From Patescibacteria group bacterium (GTDB taxonomy: Bacteria; Patescibacteriota; UBA1384; XYA2-FULL-43-10; 1-14-0-10-43-13): a stretch of 27,964 nt of DNA. Within the stretch, counting starts at the first letter, position 1. Each line of letters opens with the position of its first letter. The notes under the pieces were generated by a model. That model did not search any database. It saw only the letters and a program-made list of their open reading frames with translations, and was not told where the DNA came from. Below, one piece after another: positions 1 through 8,831 of this stretch. The translations under genes and the position numbers were made by a program. The stretch spans positions 1 to 27,964 of the forward strand of contig JAKJEK010000001.1 of assembly GCA_022705465.1 (NCBI GenBank), given 5' to 3'.

Positions 1-478
1 AAATGAAACAGATGGTCTCGATGGTTTGGCTGGCGGGATTTTCGCATTATCTTACGGTGCTTACGCTTTTATTGCTTTGACTCTTGGAAAAGCTGAGTTA
101 GCGGTGTTTTGCGCAACGGTAATGGGAGCGCTAATGGCATTCTTGTGGTTTAATATTCCGCCTGCAAGGTTTTTTATGGGTGATACAGGTAGCATGGCGC
201 TTGGAATGACACTCGGAGTTATTGCTTTTCTTACTAATTCTGTGATTGTGTTACCGATTATTACACTTGTATTTGTGGTTGAGGGTCTGAGTTTTATAAT
301 TCAATATACATCGAAGAAGCTGCGCGGTAAAAAAGTCTTTTTGTCCTCTCCTCTGCACCACCATTTAGAGGCAGTGGGGTGGCCTGAGTACAAGATTACC
401 ATGCGTTTTTGGATTATCAGCGGAGTTGCTTCGGTAGCTGGGTTAATTATCGCATTAGTAGGACGAGGTATTGTTTAG
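1..478 (+). CDS. mraY: MraY, phospho-MurNAc-pentapeptide transferase (C-terminal part)
   Basis: Integral membrane enzyme that moves phospho-MurNAc-pentapeptide from UDP to undecaprenyl phosphate, giving lipid I. The gene is cut by the window edge: the reading frame is open from base 2, which begins with the hallmark run NETDGLDGLAGG, so the codon at 26 is internal rather than the start. About 158 residues remain of a family usually 320-360 long. Also visible are the conserved loop PPARFFMGDTGSMALG, containing the catalytic-site aspartate, and the SPLHHHLE histidine motif near the C-terminus, with hydrophobic segments between and after them. It ends 9 bases before murD, consistent with one operon. 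Identification is secure. Confidence 0.96.
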   Translation, partial: NETDGLDGLAGGIFALSYGAYAFIALTLGKAELAVFCATVMGALMAFLWFNIPPARFFMGDTGSMALGMTLGVIAFLTNSVIVLPIITLVFVVEGLSFIIQYTSKKLRGKKVFLSSPLHHHLEAVGWPEYKITMRFWIISGVASVAGLIIALVGRGIV

Positions 479-487
479 GAAGATTAA

Positions 488-1939
488 ATGACTAATAGAG
501 ATCTTGCAACAAAAAAGGTGGCAGTATTGGGTCTTGGAATTGAAGGGGCGGCAGTGACCCGGTTTCTACGCGGTAAAGTTAATACATTAACTGTTTTGGA
601 TCATGCGAAACGCAAGGAGATGTTGGAGAAGGCTCAAGGCGAACTACGAGTTCAGCTAGAACAGATTTGGGATGATCCGGACATCGCCAAGGAGGTCGGC
701 GATGACTATATGGACAAGCTTGATCGGTTTGACATTGTGTTCCGAACTCCGGGCATCTCTTATAATAATGAAAAGATTCAAGAGGCGATAAGTAAAGGAG
801 TGGAGATTTCCAGCCAGATTAAGTTGTTTTTTGATCTTTGCCCGGCGCGAATAATCGGGGTGACCGGAACAAAGGGTAAGGGCACTACATCATCTTTAAT
901 CTACGAGGCACTTAAGAATCAAAGCGAGCAAGATGGTTCAGAGTTCAAAGTTTTTATTGCTGGGAATATTGGTTATCCGGCAATAAGCTTGTTGCCGAAG
1001 CTAAGTAGTAAAGACATAGTGGTGTTGGAACTGTCCAGTTTTCAACTGATGGATCTCGATCAAAGTCCGCACATAGCGGTTGTGACTAATTTGGATGTTG
1101 AGCATCAGGATTATCATAAAAGTCTAGAAGAGTACCACAAATCAAAATATAACATTCTTGCTCATCAGGAGGAAGGGGATTTTGTCATATTAAATCTTAA
1201 CTCCACATTTCCTGGCGAGTGGTTGCTAGGGGTAAAAAGTGACGTAGTGTATTTTTCCTCCGATGAAGATGAGCGTGCAGAAGCTTTTGTTCGTGAAATT
1301 TCAGGCGACCAGGGAGTGGTGGTAAAATCAGGTGATAAAGAGCAGCTTGTTTGTCGTCAGAGTGAGATTAAGCTGGTTGGTCGGCACAATTTAGAAAATA
1401 TTGCTGCTGCATCACTTGCTTATTGGTTCGCCTTGGCGCCGTCATCTAATAGCGACTTTATGCAAACATTGCGTCGGACGGTCAAGGAATTTACAGGATT
1501 GCCGCATCGCTTGGAGCTTGTGGCGGAAGTCGATGGCGTGAAGTACGTTGATGATTCATTTGGAACAACGCTGGGTCCGACCATTGCGGCAATTTCTTCA
1601 TTACCTGAGAATAAAGTGATAATACTGGGCGGTAGTAGCAAGGGGGCTGATTTCAAGCCATTGGCAGAGCGGATAGCGCAAAGCAATGTATCAGCTGTTG
1701 TGCTAATTGGTGATGAGGGGCCGCGATTAGAAAAGGCTTTGTCGGCGGCAGGTTACATGGGCACAATAGCGTGGGGTGGAAAGACGATGGAAGAAATTGT
1801 TGGTTGTGCTCGTTCACTTGCTCACAGCGGAGAGGTAGTTGTGCTTTCACCAGCCTGTGCAAGTTTTGGGTTATTTCGGGATTATAAGGACAGGGGAGAG
1901 CAGTTTCACCAGGTAGTGGCAAAACTTAAAAACAAATAA
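488..1939 (+). CDS. murD: MurD, UDP-MurNAc-L-alanine:D-glutamate ligase
   Basis: Cytoplasmic ATP-dependent Mur ligase adding D-Glu to UDP-MurNAc-L-Ala. The 483-residue protein has an N-terminal Rossmann-like UDP-binding domain (VAVLGLGIEGAAV, residues 11-23). The central ATPase domain has the P-loop GTKGKGTT at 127-134; the usual Ser/Thr before the final two threonines is Gly. Further motifs are ELSSFQL, the magnesium-binding region TNLDVEHQDYH and GRHNLENIAAA. The C-terminal ligase domain shows LPHRLE, VDDSFGTT (usually NDSKATN) and SPACASFGLFRDYKDRG. Length is normal to slightly long. ATG at 488 is preceded by AGGA. The ligase-domain SFGTT variant is atypical, but the family assignment is supported by the whole motif order and by position between mraY and ftsW. 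Confidence 0.95.
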   Translation: MTNRDLATKKVAVLGLGIEGAAVTRFLRGKVNTLTVLDHAKRKEMLEKAQGELRVQLEQIWDDPDIAKEVGDDYMDKLDRFDIVFRTPGISYNNEKIQEAISKGVEISSQIKLFFDLCPARIIGVTGTKGKGTTSSLIYEALKNQSEQDGSEFKVFIAGNIGYPAISLLPKLSSKDIVVLELSSFQLMDLDQSPHIAVVTNLDVEHQDYHKSLEEYHKSKYNILAHQEEGDFVILNLNSTFPGEWLLGVKSDVVYFSSDEDERAEAFVREISGDQGVVVKSGDKEQLVCRQSEIKLVGRHNLENIAAASLAYWFALAPSSNSDFMQTLRRTVKEFTGLPHRLELVAEVDGVKYVDDSFGTTLGPTIAAISSLPENKVIILGGSSKGADFKPLAERIAQSNVSAVVLIGDEGPRLEKALSAAGYMGTIAWGGKTMEEIVGCARSLAHSGEVVVLSPACASFGLFRDYKDRGEQFHQVVAKLKNK

Positions 1940-1960
1940 CAGTAGAGATTGCGATTATTA

Positions 1961-3055
1961 ATGGAAAAAGCCTTAAAGAAACATCCTGACTATTTACTTT
2001 CACTAATCGTGTTTGCGTTAGTGGCATTTGGTTTGATTGCAATTTATTCGGTATCTAAATATTACTCCTGGGAGGTGACCAACGAAGTTACCGATAAATT
2101 GTTTCTAAGGAAGCAGCTGGTCTGGTCAGTGTTAGGCTTAGTGGCTTGGGCAGTGTTCCAATCATTTGACTACCGTCACTGGCAGAAGCATTCGGCTTCA
2201 ATGTTCTTTATCACGATAGGACTAATTTCTTTACCGATAATTTTTGGCGGTAGGCACTGGGTAAACATATGGGGTGGTCAGTTTCAGCCATCCGAGCTAG
2301 GAAAATTAACATTTATAATTTATTTGGCCGGCTGGTTTGCAAGTAAAAAGGAAAATCTGAAAGAGGTACGAAAAATGTTTCCGGCATTTTTGCTAGTGAT
2401 GGCCGCGTTGTGTTTTATGATGATTTGGCAAGGGGATCTGGGCACGCTGACGATTTATGTTGCAATCGCAACGGCGATTTTTGTAGCTGCGGGCTCTTCC
2501 CTATCACACTTATTCTTAGCAGGTTCTTTTTCGATGCTGATGGTCTACTTGGCTGTGAAGTTGGAGCCATACCGTTTGGAGCGCATAACAACCTTTTTAA
2601 ATCCAGACCAAAACCTTCTTGGTTCCGGTTACCATATTCGAAATGCTCTTATAGCAGTGGGCTCGGGTGGCTTGTGGGGCTTGGGTTTTGGACAGAGCAG
2701 GCAGAAATTTCTTTATCTGCCAGAAGCACATACTGATTCGATATTCGCAATCGTTGCTGAGGAATTAGGATTTGTTAGAACGGCGTTGATATTAATTGCC
2801 TTTGCCTTTATTGCCATTAGGGGTTTTAAGATAGCAGCAAATGCACCCGATACATTTTCTCGTTTATTGGCTACGGGAATCACCGTGTGGATTACGTTTC
2901 AGGCGATCATTAATGTTGGTGCAATGTTATCAATGATGCCGCTAACTGGAGTACCATTACCGTTTGTAAGCTATGGTGGTTCATCGATGATTTTCTTGTT
3001 GGCTGCAGTTGGGATACTGATCAATATTTCAAAACATTGTAAGGTTGGTAGATAG
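1961..3055 (+). CDS. ftsW: FtsW/RodA-type SEDS glycosyltransferase, probably FtsW
   Basis: SEDS-family polytopic membrane protein that polymerises lipid II. The protein is about 364 aa, almost entirely hydrophobic helices. Visible family signatures are GGRHWVNIWGGQFQPSELGK, the acidic QGDLGT segment, GSGYHIRNALIAVGSGG followed by the LPEAHTDSIFAIVAEELG loop, and C-terminal PLPFVSYGGSS. FtsW and RodA cannot be separated by motifs alone; the position between murD and murG argues for FtsW. I use ATG 1961; an in-frame TTG at 1949 would add four residues but leaves no room for a ribosome-binding site. The stop is separated by one base from the murG ATG, implying translational coupling. Confidence 0.9.
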   Translation: MEKALKKHPDYLLSLIVFALVAFGLIAIYSVSKYYSWEVTNEVTDKLFLRKQLVWSVLGLVAWAVFQSFDYRHWQKHSASMFFITIGLISLPIIFGGRHWVNIWGGQFQPSELGKLTFIIYLAGWFASKKENLKEVRKMFPAFLLVMAALCFMMIWQGDLGTLTIYVAIATAIFVAAGSSLSHLFLAGSFSMLMVYLAVKLEPYRLERITTFLNPDQNLLGSGYHIRNALIAVGSGGLWGLGFGQSRQKFLYLPEAHTDSIFAIVAEELGFVRTALILIAFAFIAIRGFKIAANAPDTFSRLLATGITVWITFQAIINVGAMLSMMPLTGVPLPFVSYGGSSMIFLLAAVGILINISKHCKVGR

Positions 3056-3056
3056 T

Positions 3057-4220
3057 ATGAAGAGGGAGAAACAGAAAAAAGTAATACTGGTTGGTGGCGG
3101 TACTGGCGGACACATTGTGCCGATAATTGAGATATATAAACGCTTGAAGGAAAGCGGTGAAAATGTTTCTGTGACGGTTGTTGGAGCCGGTACAGAGGTT
3201 GAAAAACATTTATATAAGTCGTTAGGTGATAGCTATAAGAAAATTACAACCGGTAAATGGAAGCGCCAACTTACCGTTACTAATTTGGCAGAGATGGGCA
3301 AGTTTATACTGGGCGTTATACAGTCGCTATGGGTGGTGTTTGGGATTCGACCCGGCGTGATATTTGCCAAAGGTGGATACGCGACTTTGCCTGTAGTAGT
3401 GGCGGCGAAACTGATGCGGATTCCTTATTTTATCCATGAATCAGATATTGAGATGGGGCTGGTAAACAAAATTGCTTCCCGGTGGGCAAAGAAAGTATTT
3501 GTCGGATTCCCGCTTAAATTCTATCCAGATTTACCTGTCGATAAATTGGAGTATTCCGGACCAATCGTACGTTCTGAGTTGCAAGAGAATTGCTCGGCAC
3601 GATTGCAAACCTTTTCGTTTACAAATGATCTACCGGTAATTTTTGTTACAGGTGGAAGCCAAGGGTCTTTAACTATCAATCGAAATGTGGCAAAGGCACT
3701 GCCTGAACTGCTGAAACGGTATAATGTAATTCATCAGGCGGGTGCAAATGATTTGTCCTGGCTGCAGGAATATAAGGAATCTGCATTGTCTTCAGCGGTG
3801 CATAAAAGATATTTTTTGGTGGATTTTTTAAAGTTTGAAGACGGTAGGGATTTAATGGTGGATGCGATATGCTTAGCCGATTTGGTGATAGCAAGGGCTG
3901 GAGCAAATACGATTTCAGAATTGGCTATCAAGGGTAAGCCTATGATATTGATTCCATATAAACACGCCGCGAGCGATCATCAGACGAAGAATGCTCGCTT
4001 TCTCGAAGAATTAAATGCAGCACTAGTTATTTCTGATGACAAGTTGACACCCAGGAATATAATTGAAAAGATAGATGAGCTGTTTTTGAATGACGGTCGA
4101 GAGCTTAAGTTATTGGGACATAATGCAATGGAGATGTATTCCAAAAACGGCGCTGATGCCATATTGCAAACAATATTACATCAGCTTCAGCTCAATAAGA
4201 AGAAGAATAATCAGAAATAG
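3057..4220 (+). CDS. murG: MurG, lipid II synthase (GT28 GlcNAc transferase)
   Basis: Peripheral membrane GT-B glycosyltransferase adding GlcNAc from UDP-GlcNAc to lipid I. The N-terminal loop GGGTGGHIVP lies right after the first strand. The acceptor-domain motif FIHESDIEMGLVNK follows (canonical H-E-Q-N is here H-E-S-D). The second Rossmann half begins with VTGGSQGS, and the donor-site motif ARAGANTISELAIKGKPMIL is followed by LIPY. About 387 residues from ATG 3057, slightly longer than typical because of a basic lysine-rich C-terminal tail. An upstream in-frame TTG at 3045 overlaps ftsW and is less likely. Part of the continuous mur operon; 39 bases separate it from murC. Confidence 0.93.
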   Translation: MKREKQKKVILVGGGTGGHIVPIIEIYKRLKESGENVSVTVVGAGTEVEKHLYKSLGDSYKKITTGKWKRQLTVTNLAEMGKFILGVIQSLWVVFGIRPGVIFAKGGYATLPVVVAAKLMRIPYFIHESDIEMGLVNKIASRWAKKVFVGFPLKFYPDLPVDKLEYSGPIVRSELQENCSARLQTFSFTNDLPVIFVTGGSQGSLTINRNVAKALPELLKRYNVIHQAGANDLSWLQEYKESALSSAVHKRYFLVDFLKFEDGRDLMVDAICLADLVIARAGANTISELAIKGKPMILIPYKHAASDHQTKNARFLEELNAALVISDDKLTPRNIIEKIDELFLNDGRELKLLGHNAMEMYSKNGADAILQTILHQLQLNKKKNNQK

Positions 4221-4259
4221 CCATTTGGGTTTTGCGGGTAGATTTGAATAAGAGGAAGT

Positions 4260-5552
4260 ATGAAATATCATTTCATCGGTGATCAAGGTGTTTCCATGAA
4301 GGGGCTAAAGGCTTTTATGGAACATTTAGGATGCGAGGTGAGTGGCTCTGATCTAAAAACCACCGGTCATCGGGCAGAGAACGTTTCGCCTGATGTTAAT
4401 GTTGTGGTGAGAACGTCAGCTGTTGCTCCTGGCTCGCCAGGATGGGTTGAGGTGGAGGCGGCGATTAGTATGGGCATAACAGTTATAAAACGCTCTGAAC
4501 TTCTTGGAGAGATTACTCGCAATATGAAGCTTATTGCGGTTTCGGGTATGCATGGAAAAACAACAATTACGTCTCTCGCTGGTTTGTTGCTGGTTGAGGC
4601 GAAGATGGATCCAACGGTTTTGGTCGGGGAAGATGTTGAGGCATTTGATGGTGTGCTTAGAATCGGTCATTCGCCATGGTTTGTGGCTGAAGCATGTGAA
4701 TACGATCGTAGTTTTTTGGATTTGCAACCACAGATATTGATTTTGACCAATATTGAAGAAGAGCATCTGGATACTTATCCAAAAGGATTGCCAGAGATAA
4801 TGGACACTTTCCGTCAATATATATCACGAGTTAGAGAGGGTGGAGTGGTGATTGCTTGCGCAGATGATGAGAATGTAAATAAGGTTCTGTCGTCGGTTCA
4901 GCCGGGAGTTTCGGTTATACGTTATGGGTTTAAGTCGGATCGGTATAATAGACTTGACTATTCACTATCTGTTCCGGGTCAACACAATATTCAAAATGCC
5001 TTGGCAGTTACGGCACTAGCTGATTATTTAAAAATTCCATCACCGGTAGTTGAGCGGGTGTTGAAAAGTTTTCATGGGGCTCACCGACGTTTCGAATACA
5101 AGGGGAATTATCATGGCGCTGATTTGATTGACGACTATGGTCATCACCCAACTGAGATCAAAGCGACGCTACAAGCGTTGGCAGAGCGGTATTCGGGCAA
5201 ACGGAAAATCGTGGTGTTTTGGCCTCACCAGTATAAGCGCATTAAGCCATTATTGGAGCAATTTGGGGAAGCTTTCAATCAGGCTGATGAGGTAATTATC
5301 AAACCGATATTTCTTGTGCCTGGGCGGGATGAAAAACTTGATGTATCTTCGGAGGATGTTGTTGCCAGGGTGAAGCGACATAATATTTCAGCGCGCGTTA
5401 TTGAGACCGATAAGGAGATTGAGGATTACTTGGTAAATACGCTTGATAGCCAGAGCGTACTGTTAACAATTGGTATTCCACCGGTTTATAAAATTTCCGA
5501 TTCATTAATGGCGAAAAAACTAGAGCAGGAGACAATGCCGTTCTCACGATGA
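4260..5552 (+). CDS. murC: MurC-type Mur ligase (UDP-MurNAc:L-alanine ligase)
   Basis: ATP-dependent ligase attaching L-Ala to UDP-MurNAc in the cytoplasm. The 430-residue protein starts with the MurC-like HFIG strand, but the glycine loop (usually GIGGxGMS) is degenerate here as GDQGVSMKG. The P-loop is GMHGKTT at 96-102 and the metal/substrate region is EACEYDRSFLDLQP followed by TNIEEEHLDTY. QHNIQNALA precedes the C-terminal domain, which contains the diagnostic DDYGHHPTEIKAT. The E-x-x-E-Y-D pattern also occurs in Mpl (murein peptide ligase), so a recycling ligase is a real alternative; the operon position and lack of another MurC here favour MurC. ATG 4260 follows AGAGGA. The stop overlaps the murB start as ATGA. 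Confidence 0.86.
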   Translation: MKYHFIGDQGVSMKGLKAFMEHLGCEVSGSDLKTTGHRAENVSPDVNVVVRTSAVAPGSPGWVEVEAAISMGITVIKRSELLGEITRNMKLIAVSGMHGKTTITSLAGLLLVEAKMDPTVLVGEDVEAFDGVLRIGHSPWFVAEACEYDRSFLDLQPQILILTNIEEEHLDTYPKGLPEIMDTFRQYISRVREGGVVIACADDENVNKVLSSVQPGVSVIRYGFKSDRYNRLDYSLSVPGQHNIQNALAVTALADYLKIPSPVVERVLKSFHGAHRRFEYKGNYHGADLIDDYGHHPTEIKATLQALAERYSGKRKIVVFWPHQYKRIKPLLEQFGEAFNQADEVIIKPIFLVPGRDEKLDVSSEDVVARVKRHNISARVIETDKEIEDYLVNTLDSQSVLLTIGIPPVYKISDSLMAKKLEQETMPFSR

Positions 5553-6496
5553 ATAAGAACGAAGATAATACATTGAGGTATTTTCAGCAAGAATTGGGTG
5601 ATGGTATCACCCGAGAGATTTCCTTGTCTGATTATACGCGTGTCGGTGTGGGCGGGAAAGCAAAATACTTTTATGTGTCGTCGACGATCGATGACTTAAC
5701 AAATGCGATTGGTACTGCTTTTTCATTAGGCGTTCCATACCAGGTTGTTGGCGAAGGCAACGACATTGTGCCTTCGGATGCTGGTTATGAGGGGTTGATA
5801 GTTAAAAATGTGAGCTCAAACATTGTGTTTAGTCCAGACATGTCAGAGGTGGTGGTGGACTCGGGTGTAGGACTGTCGCGATTAATTAACCTAGCAGCCA
5901 GTCGGGATATGGGAGGGTTGGAATTTTTGGCTGGAATGCCTGGCACTGTTGGCGGTGCTGTCTACGGCAATTACGGTGTTGGGGATTATGCATTAGGCGA
6001 TTATGTAAAGTCGGCAACAGTGCTGATGGAGCGTCAAGGTGAATTGATTATAGGCAATTTCCCCGGTAAATGGATGAACTTTGGTCCATCTACTTCTAAG
6101 CTTAAGGAAACAACTTCAAAGTTTAGACCGGTAATCTTGACAGTTAGATTGCAATTGGCCAGGCGGCGCAAAGATGAGATACTATCGTTAATACAGGATA
6201 GCTTGTTGGCTCGGCAAGCAGAATCTGTTGGTGATCAACGGGCAATTAGAAACTTCTTTAAACAACCGAGCGGTAAGAACTATCCACCGATTGATCACTT
6301 GCTTAATGAAGCGGGTGTTCGCAGGGTTAGGATAGGTGGTGCAGGGGTTTCTAAAAGGAATCTAAACGCAATCATCAACCTAAAAAACGCGACATCTTCA
6401 GATGTATGGGAAGTGGCGCAAAGGATAAAAGAGCTGGTTGCTGAGCGGTTTGGTTTCGCACTTGAGGAAAGAGTTGAATATTTGGGGAAATGGTGA
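5549..6496 (+). CDS. murB: MurB-family FAD reductase with altered active site
   Basis: Homologue of UDP-N-acetylenolpyruvoylglucosamine reductase, the NADPH/FAD enzyme making UDP-MurNAc. At 315 aa it has the family outline: YTRVGVGGKA at the N-terminus, GEGNDIVPSDAG in place of the usual GxGSN FAD motif, AGMPGTVGGAV, then C-terminal GGAGVSKRNLNAIINLKNAT and LEERVEYLG. Aligned by eye to E. coli MurB from memory, the FGYRDSIFK segment is FGPSTSKLK (Arg159 to Ser), the GSFFKNP segment is RNFFKQP (Ser229 to Asn) and LEPEVRFIG is LEERVEYLG (Glu325 to Arg). The fold is supported; classical catalysis is doubtful. The start overlaps the murC stop by four bases, implying coupling. Confidence 0.85.
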   Translation: MNKNEDNTLRYFQQELGDGITREISLSDYTRVGVGGKAKYFYVSSTIDDLTNAIGTAFSLGVPYQVVGEGNDIVPSDAGYEGLIVKNVSSNIVFSPDMSEVVVDSGVGLSRLINLAASRDMGGLEFLAGMPGTVGGAVYGNYGVGDYALGDYVKSATVLMERQGELIIGNFPGKWMNFGPSTSKLKETTSKFRPVILTVRLQLARRRKDEILSLIQDSLLARQAESVGDQRAIRNFFKQPSGKNYPPIDHLLNEAGVRRVRIGGAGVSKRNLNAIINLKNATSSDVWEVAQRIKELVAERFGFALEERVEYLGKW

Positions 6497-6498
6497 GA

Positions 6499-7308
6499 AT
6501 GACTCACTTCCAAAAGCAAAAAAGATCATGGTATAGGAGTCGTCGAAGATATCGTTCTCCCCTGCTTTCGGCTGGACGGGTTGTTAAAGAGAGGTCGCGA
6601 ATTAAGATTCCGTGGGTATGGGCACTAAAATTAGCCAAGGTGTTACCGATTTTTGGAGTTGTGTATTTTGTGTTCTTTTCCAAGTTTTTTGCCATCCAGG
6701 ATGTAATTATTGAAGGTAATAGTTATATTCCAACTGAAACTATTGCGCAGCAGATTCCCCGGGGAAAAAATATCTTTCTGTTTAAGATATCATCCGCAAA
6801 GATAAATATGATGAGGCAGCTGCCAGAGATTAGGGATTTGGCTATCTATCGGGGTTTGCCAAATGCTATTAAGGTAGTGGTACTTGAGCGGGAGGGGCGG
6901 ATTGCATGGGAGACCAGCGGTGAAAGATTCCTGGTTAGTTCTCAGGGTGAAGTAGCTAAAAGAGTTATGGTCGGGGAGAGTATTGATGGTATGCCACTGA
7001 TTATCGATAAGCAGAATTTCCCGGTTCAGGTTGGTTCTGTGCTGACAACTGCCAGTTTTGTAAGCTTTGTTAGTAACGTTTATGATCAGATGTATGGGGT
7101 AGTAAATTTAAGGCCAACGTATTTTGAGGTTGATGAAACGACTTTCGATATTATTCTTCATACGGAGGCTGGTTACTACATAAAGTTCAACACAATGCGT
7201 TCGAGTCGAAAGCAGTTGGAAAACTTAAAGAAGGTGCTGGTAGAAAAGGGTGGGGAAGTTCATGAGTATATTGATTTACGGATCGATGGTTGGGCATACT
7301 ACAAATAA
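6499..7308 (+). CDS. ftsQ: FtsQ/DivIB-like division protein (POTRA domain)
   Basis: Bitopic membrane protein linking divisome components outside the cytoplasm. The first ~45 residues are strongly basic (many Arg/Lys), followed by one membrane segment around WALKLAKVLPIFGVVYFVFF. A POTRA-like domain comes next: AIQDVIIEGNSYIPTETI, a helix region ending with LPEIRDLAIYRGLPNAIKV, and the typical EREGRIAWE strand. The remainder is the FtsQ beta region and ends with DLRIDGWAYYK, the usual FtsQ ending pattern. ATG 6490 would overlap murB by seven bases; ATG 6499 sits 10 bases after GGGGA and is preferred. No ftsA or ftsZ follows, unlike many bacteria. Length (about 270 aa) is normal. Confidence 0.88.
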   Translation: MTHFQKQKRSWYRSRRRYRSPLLSAGRVVKERSRIKIPWVWALKLAKVLPIFGVVYFVFFSKFFAIQDVIIEGNSYIPTETIAQQIPRGKNIFLFKISSAKINMMRQLPEIRDLAIYRGLPNAIKVVVLEREGRIAWETSGERFLVSSQGEVAKRVMVGESIDGMPLIIDKQNFPVQVGSVLTTASFVSFVSNVYDQMYGVVNLRPTYFEVDETTFDIILHTEAGYYIKFNTMRSSRKQLENLKKVLVEKGGEVHEYIDLRIDGWAYYK

Positions 7309-7343
7309 TTGGTTGAATTGTTAAGCGACGGTTAGGAGTATAG

Positions 7344-8831
7344 TTGCGAAAAAAGTGGGTTGTTTCAGAGCGTAAATATAACAATCTTATTGATCAGCTG
7401 CTTTATAATCGGGGGATTATCGGTGAACACAGTGATGACACCTTGAGGGATAAGTTCTTATCACCGGATTTTCATAGGGATCTGCACGATCCTTTATCTT
7501 TGTCAGATTTTGAAGTAGCGGTAGAGAGACTTAAGAAGGCAAAAGAGGGTGGTGAGAAGATCGGAATATTCGCTGATTACGATGCGGATGGCGTGCCTGG
7601 TGCCGCACTATTATATAAAGCTCTAACGCAAGCTGGGGTGGGTGTGGAAGTATTCATTCCGGAGCGTGAAGATGGTTACGGTTTAAGCAAAAAAGGCATT
7701 GATCATTTGGCGGCACTTGGATGCCGGATAATCGTTTCAGTTGATTTGGGAATACGAAATATTGATGAAGCAAATTACTGTAAAGAGATTGGTGTTGATT
7801 TAATTATTACCGATCATCATTTATCTGGAGATGTATTGCCGAATGCACTAGCAGTGGTGAACCCGAAAATAGAAGGAAGCAAGTATCCATTCACTGGATT
7901 GGCCGGTTGCGGTGTAGCTTACAAGGTCGTTCAAGGTTTATCGTCTGTTTTTCCAGAGATTGACGAACCGTTTTTAAAGTGGAACTTGGATCTGGTGGCA
8001 ATATCAACCATTTCTGATATTGTGCCGCTAATTGATGAAAATCGCATGTTGGCTTCATATGGTCTGCTAGTGTTGAAACGGACCAGAAACACCGGGTTGC
8101 GTGCTTTGTATAAGGCGGCAAAGATAGAGCCAGACAGAATTGATGCCTATTCGGTTGGCTTTCAGATCGGCCCAAGAATAAACACGCCAGGCAGGATTGA
8201 TCATGCATTGAAATCTTTTGAATTACTAACAACGAACGATGAGGCAAGAGCTGAGGAAATTGCAACGTGGCTAAATGAGAAGAATTTGGAACGTCAGACG
8301 GAGATGGAAAAGATATTTAATGAGGCAACGGCTCAAGTTACGGATAACAACCTGGATAAAAATAAAATAATTATTGTATCCGGGAAGTGGCATAGAGGTT
8401 TGCTTGGTCCGCCGGCCAGTCGGTTGGCTGATTATTATCACCGGCCAGTAATTGTATTTGCAGATGAGGAAGATTATTGCACCGGAAGTGCACGGAGTGT
8501 TGAGGGAGTAAATATTGTCGATTTGTTGGAGGCGGTTGCCTCAAAGATTGGTAAGTTTGGTGGGCATGCTGGAGCGGCTGGTTTAACTGTTACAAAAATG
8601 GGGTTGGCAGATTTCACTAAAGCAATTATTGAAGCAGCGAACGAACGAATCAATGAAGCAGCGCTACAGCAAGTTATTAAAGCGGATGCGCTAGTTGATG
8701 TTCGCGAATTGTCCAGGCAACTATGTTATGATTTAGCAAAACTGGAACCATTTGGGTTGGCTAACCCAAAGCCGATTTTTGCCCTAAAGGGTGTGCAAAT
8801 TACTTTCAAGGCAAACATCTGTCATCGATAA
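7344..8831 (+). CDS. recJ: RecJ single-strand exonuclease, 3' end lost by frameshift
   Basis: DHH-superfamily 5'-3' ssDNA exonuclease used in recombination and mismatch repair. The TTG start at 7344 is supported by AGGAG seven bases upstream. The core is intact: DYDADG at residues 78-83, SVDLG at 132-136, DHH at 157-159, the DHHA1 region with HRGLLGPPASRL and GSARS, and KFGGHAGAAG. The frame reads normally to PFGLANPKPIFALKGVQIT and then ends after nine unrelated residues at 8831. The missing C-terminal segment lies immediately downstream in another frame (see 8807-9010). Adding one T to the TTT run at 8804-8806 restores about 555 residues, the normal RecJ length. Whether the break is biological or a sequencing error cannot be told here. 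Confidence 0.9.
   Translation: MRKKWVVSERKYNNLIDQLLYNRGIIGEHSDDTLRDKFLSPDFHRDLHDPLSLSDFEVAVERLKKAKEGGEKIGIFADYDADGVPGAALLYKALTQAGVGVEVFIPEREDGYGLSKKGIDHLAALGCRIIVSVDLGIRNIDEANYCKEIGVDLIITDHHLSGDVLPNALAVVNPKIEGSKYPFTGLAGCGVAYKVVQGLSSVFPEIDEPFLKWNLDLVAISTISDIVPLIDENRMLASYGLLVLKRTRNTGLRALYKAAKIEPDRIDAYSVGFQIGPRINTPGRIDHALKSFELLTTNDEARAEEIATWLNEKNLERQTEMEKIFNEATAQVTDNNLDKNKIIIVSGKWHRGLLGPPASRLADYYHRPVIVFADEEDYCTGSARSVEGVNIVDLLEAVASKIGKFGGHAGAAGLTVTKMGLADFTKAIIEAANERINEAALQQVIKADALVDVRELSRQLCYDLAKLEPFGLANPKPIFALKGVQITFKANICHR

Noticed and set aside
4260..5552. Calling this gene Mpl instead of MurC
   Set aside because: The E-x-x-E-Y-D motif is shared with Mpl, but the gene lies in the mur operon directly before murB and carries DDYGHHPTEI; MurC is the more economical call.
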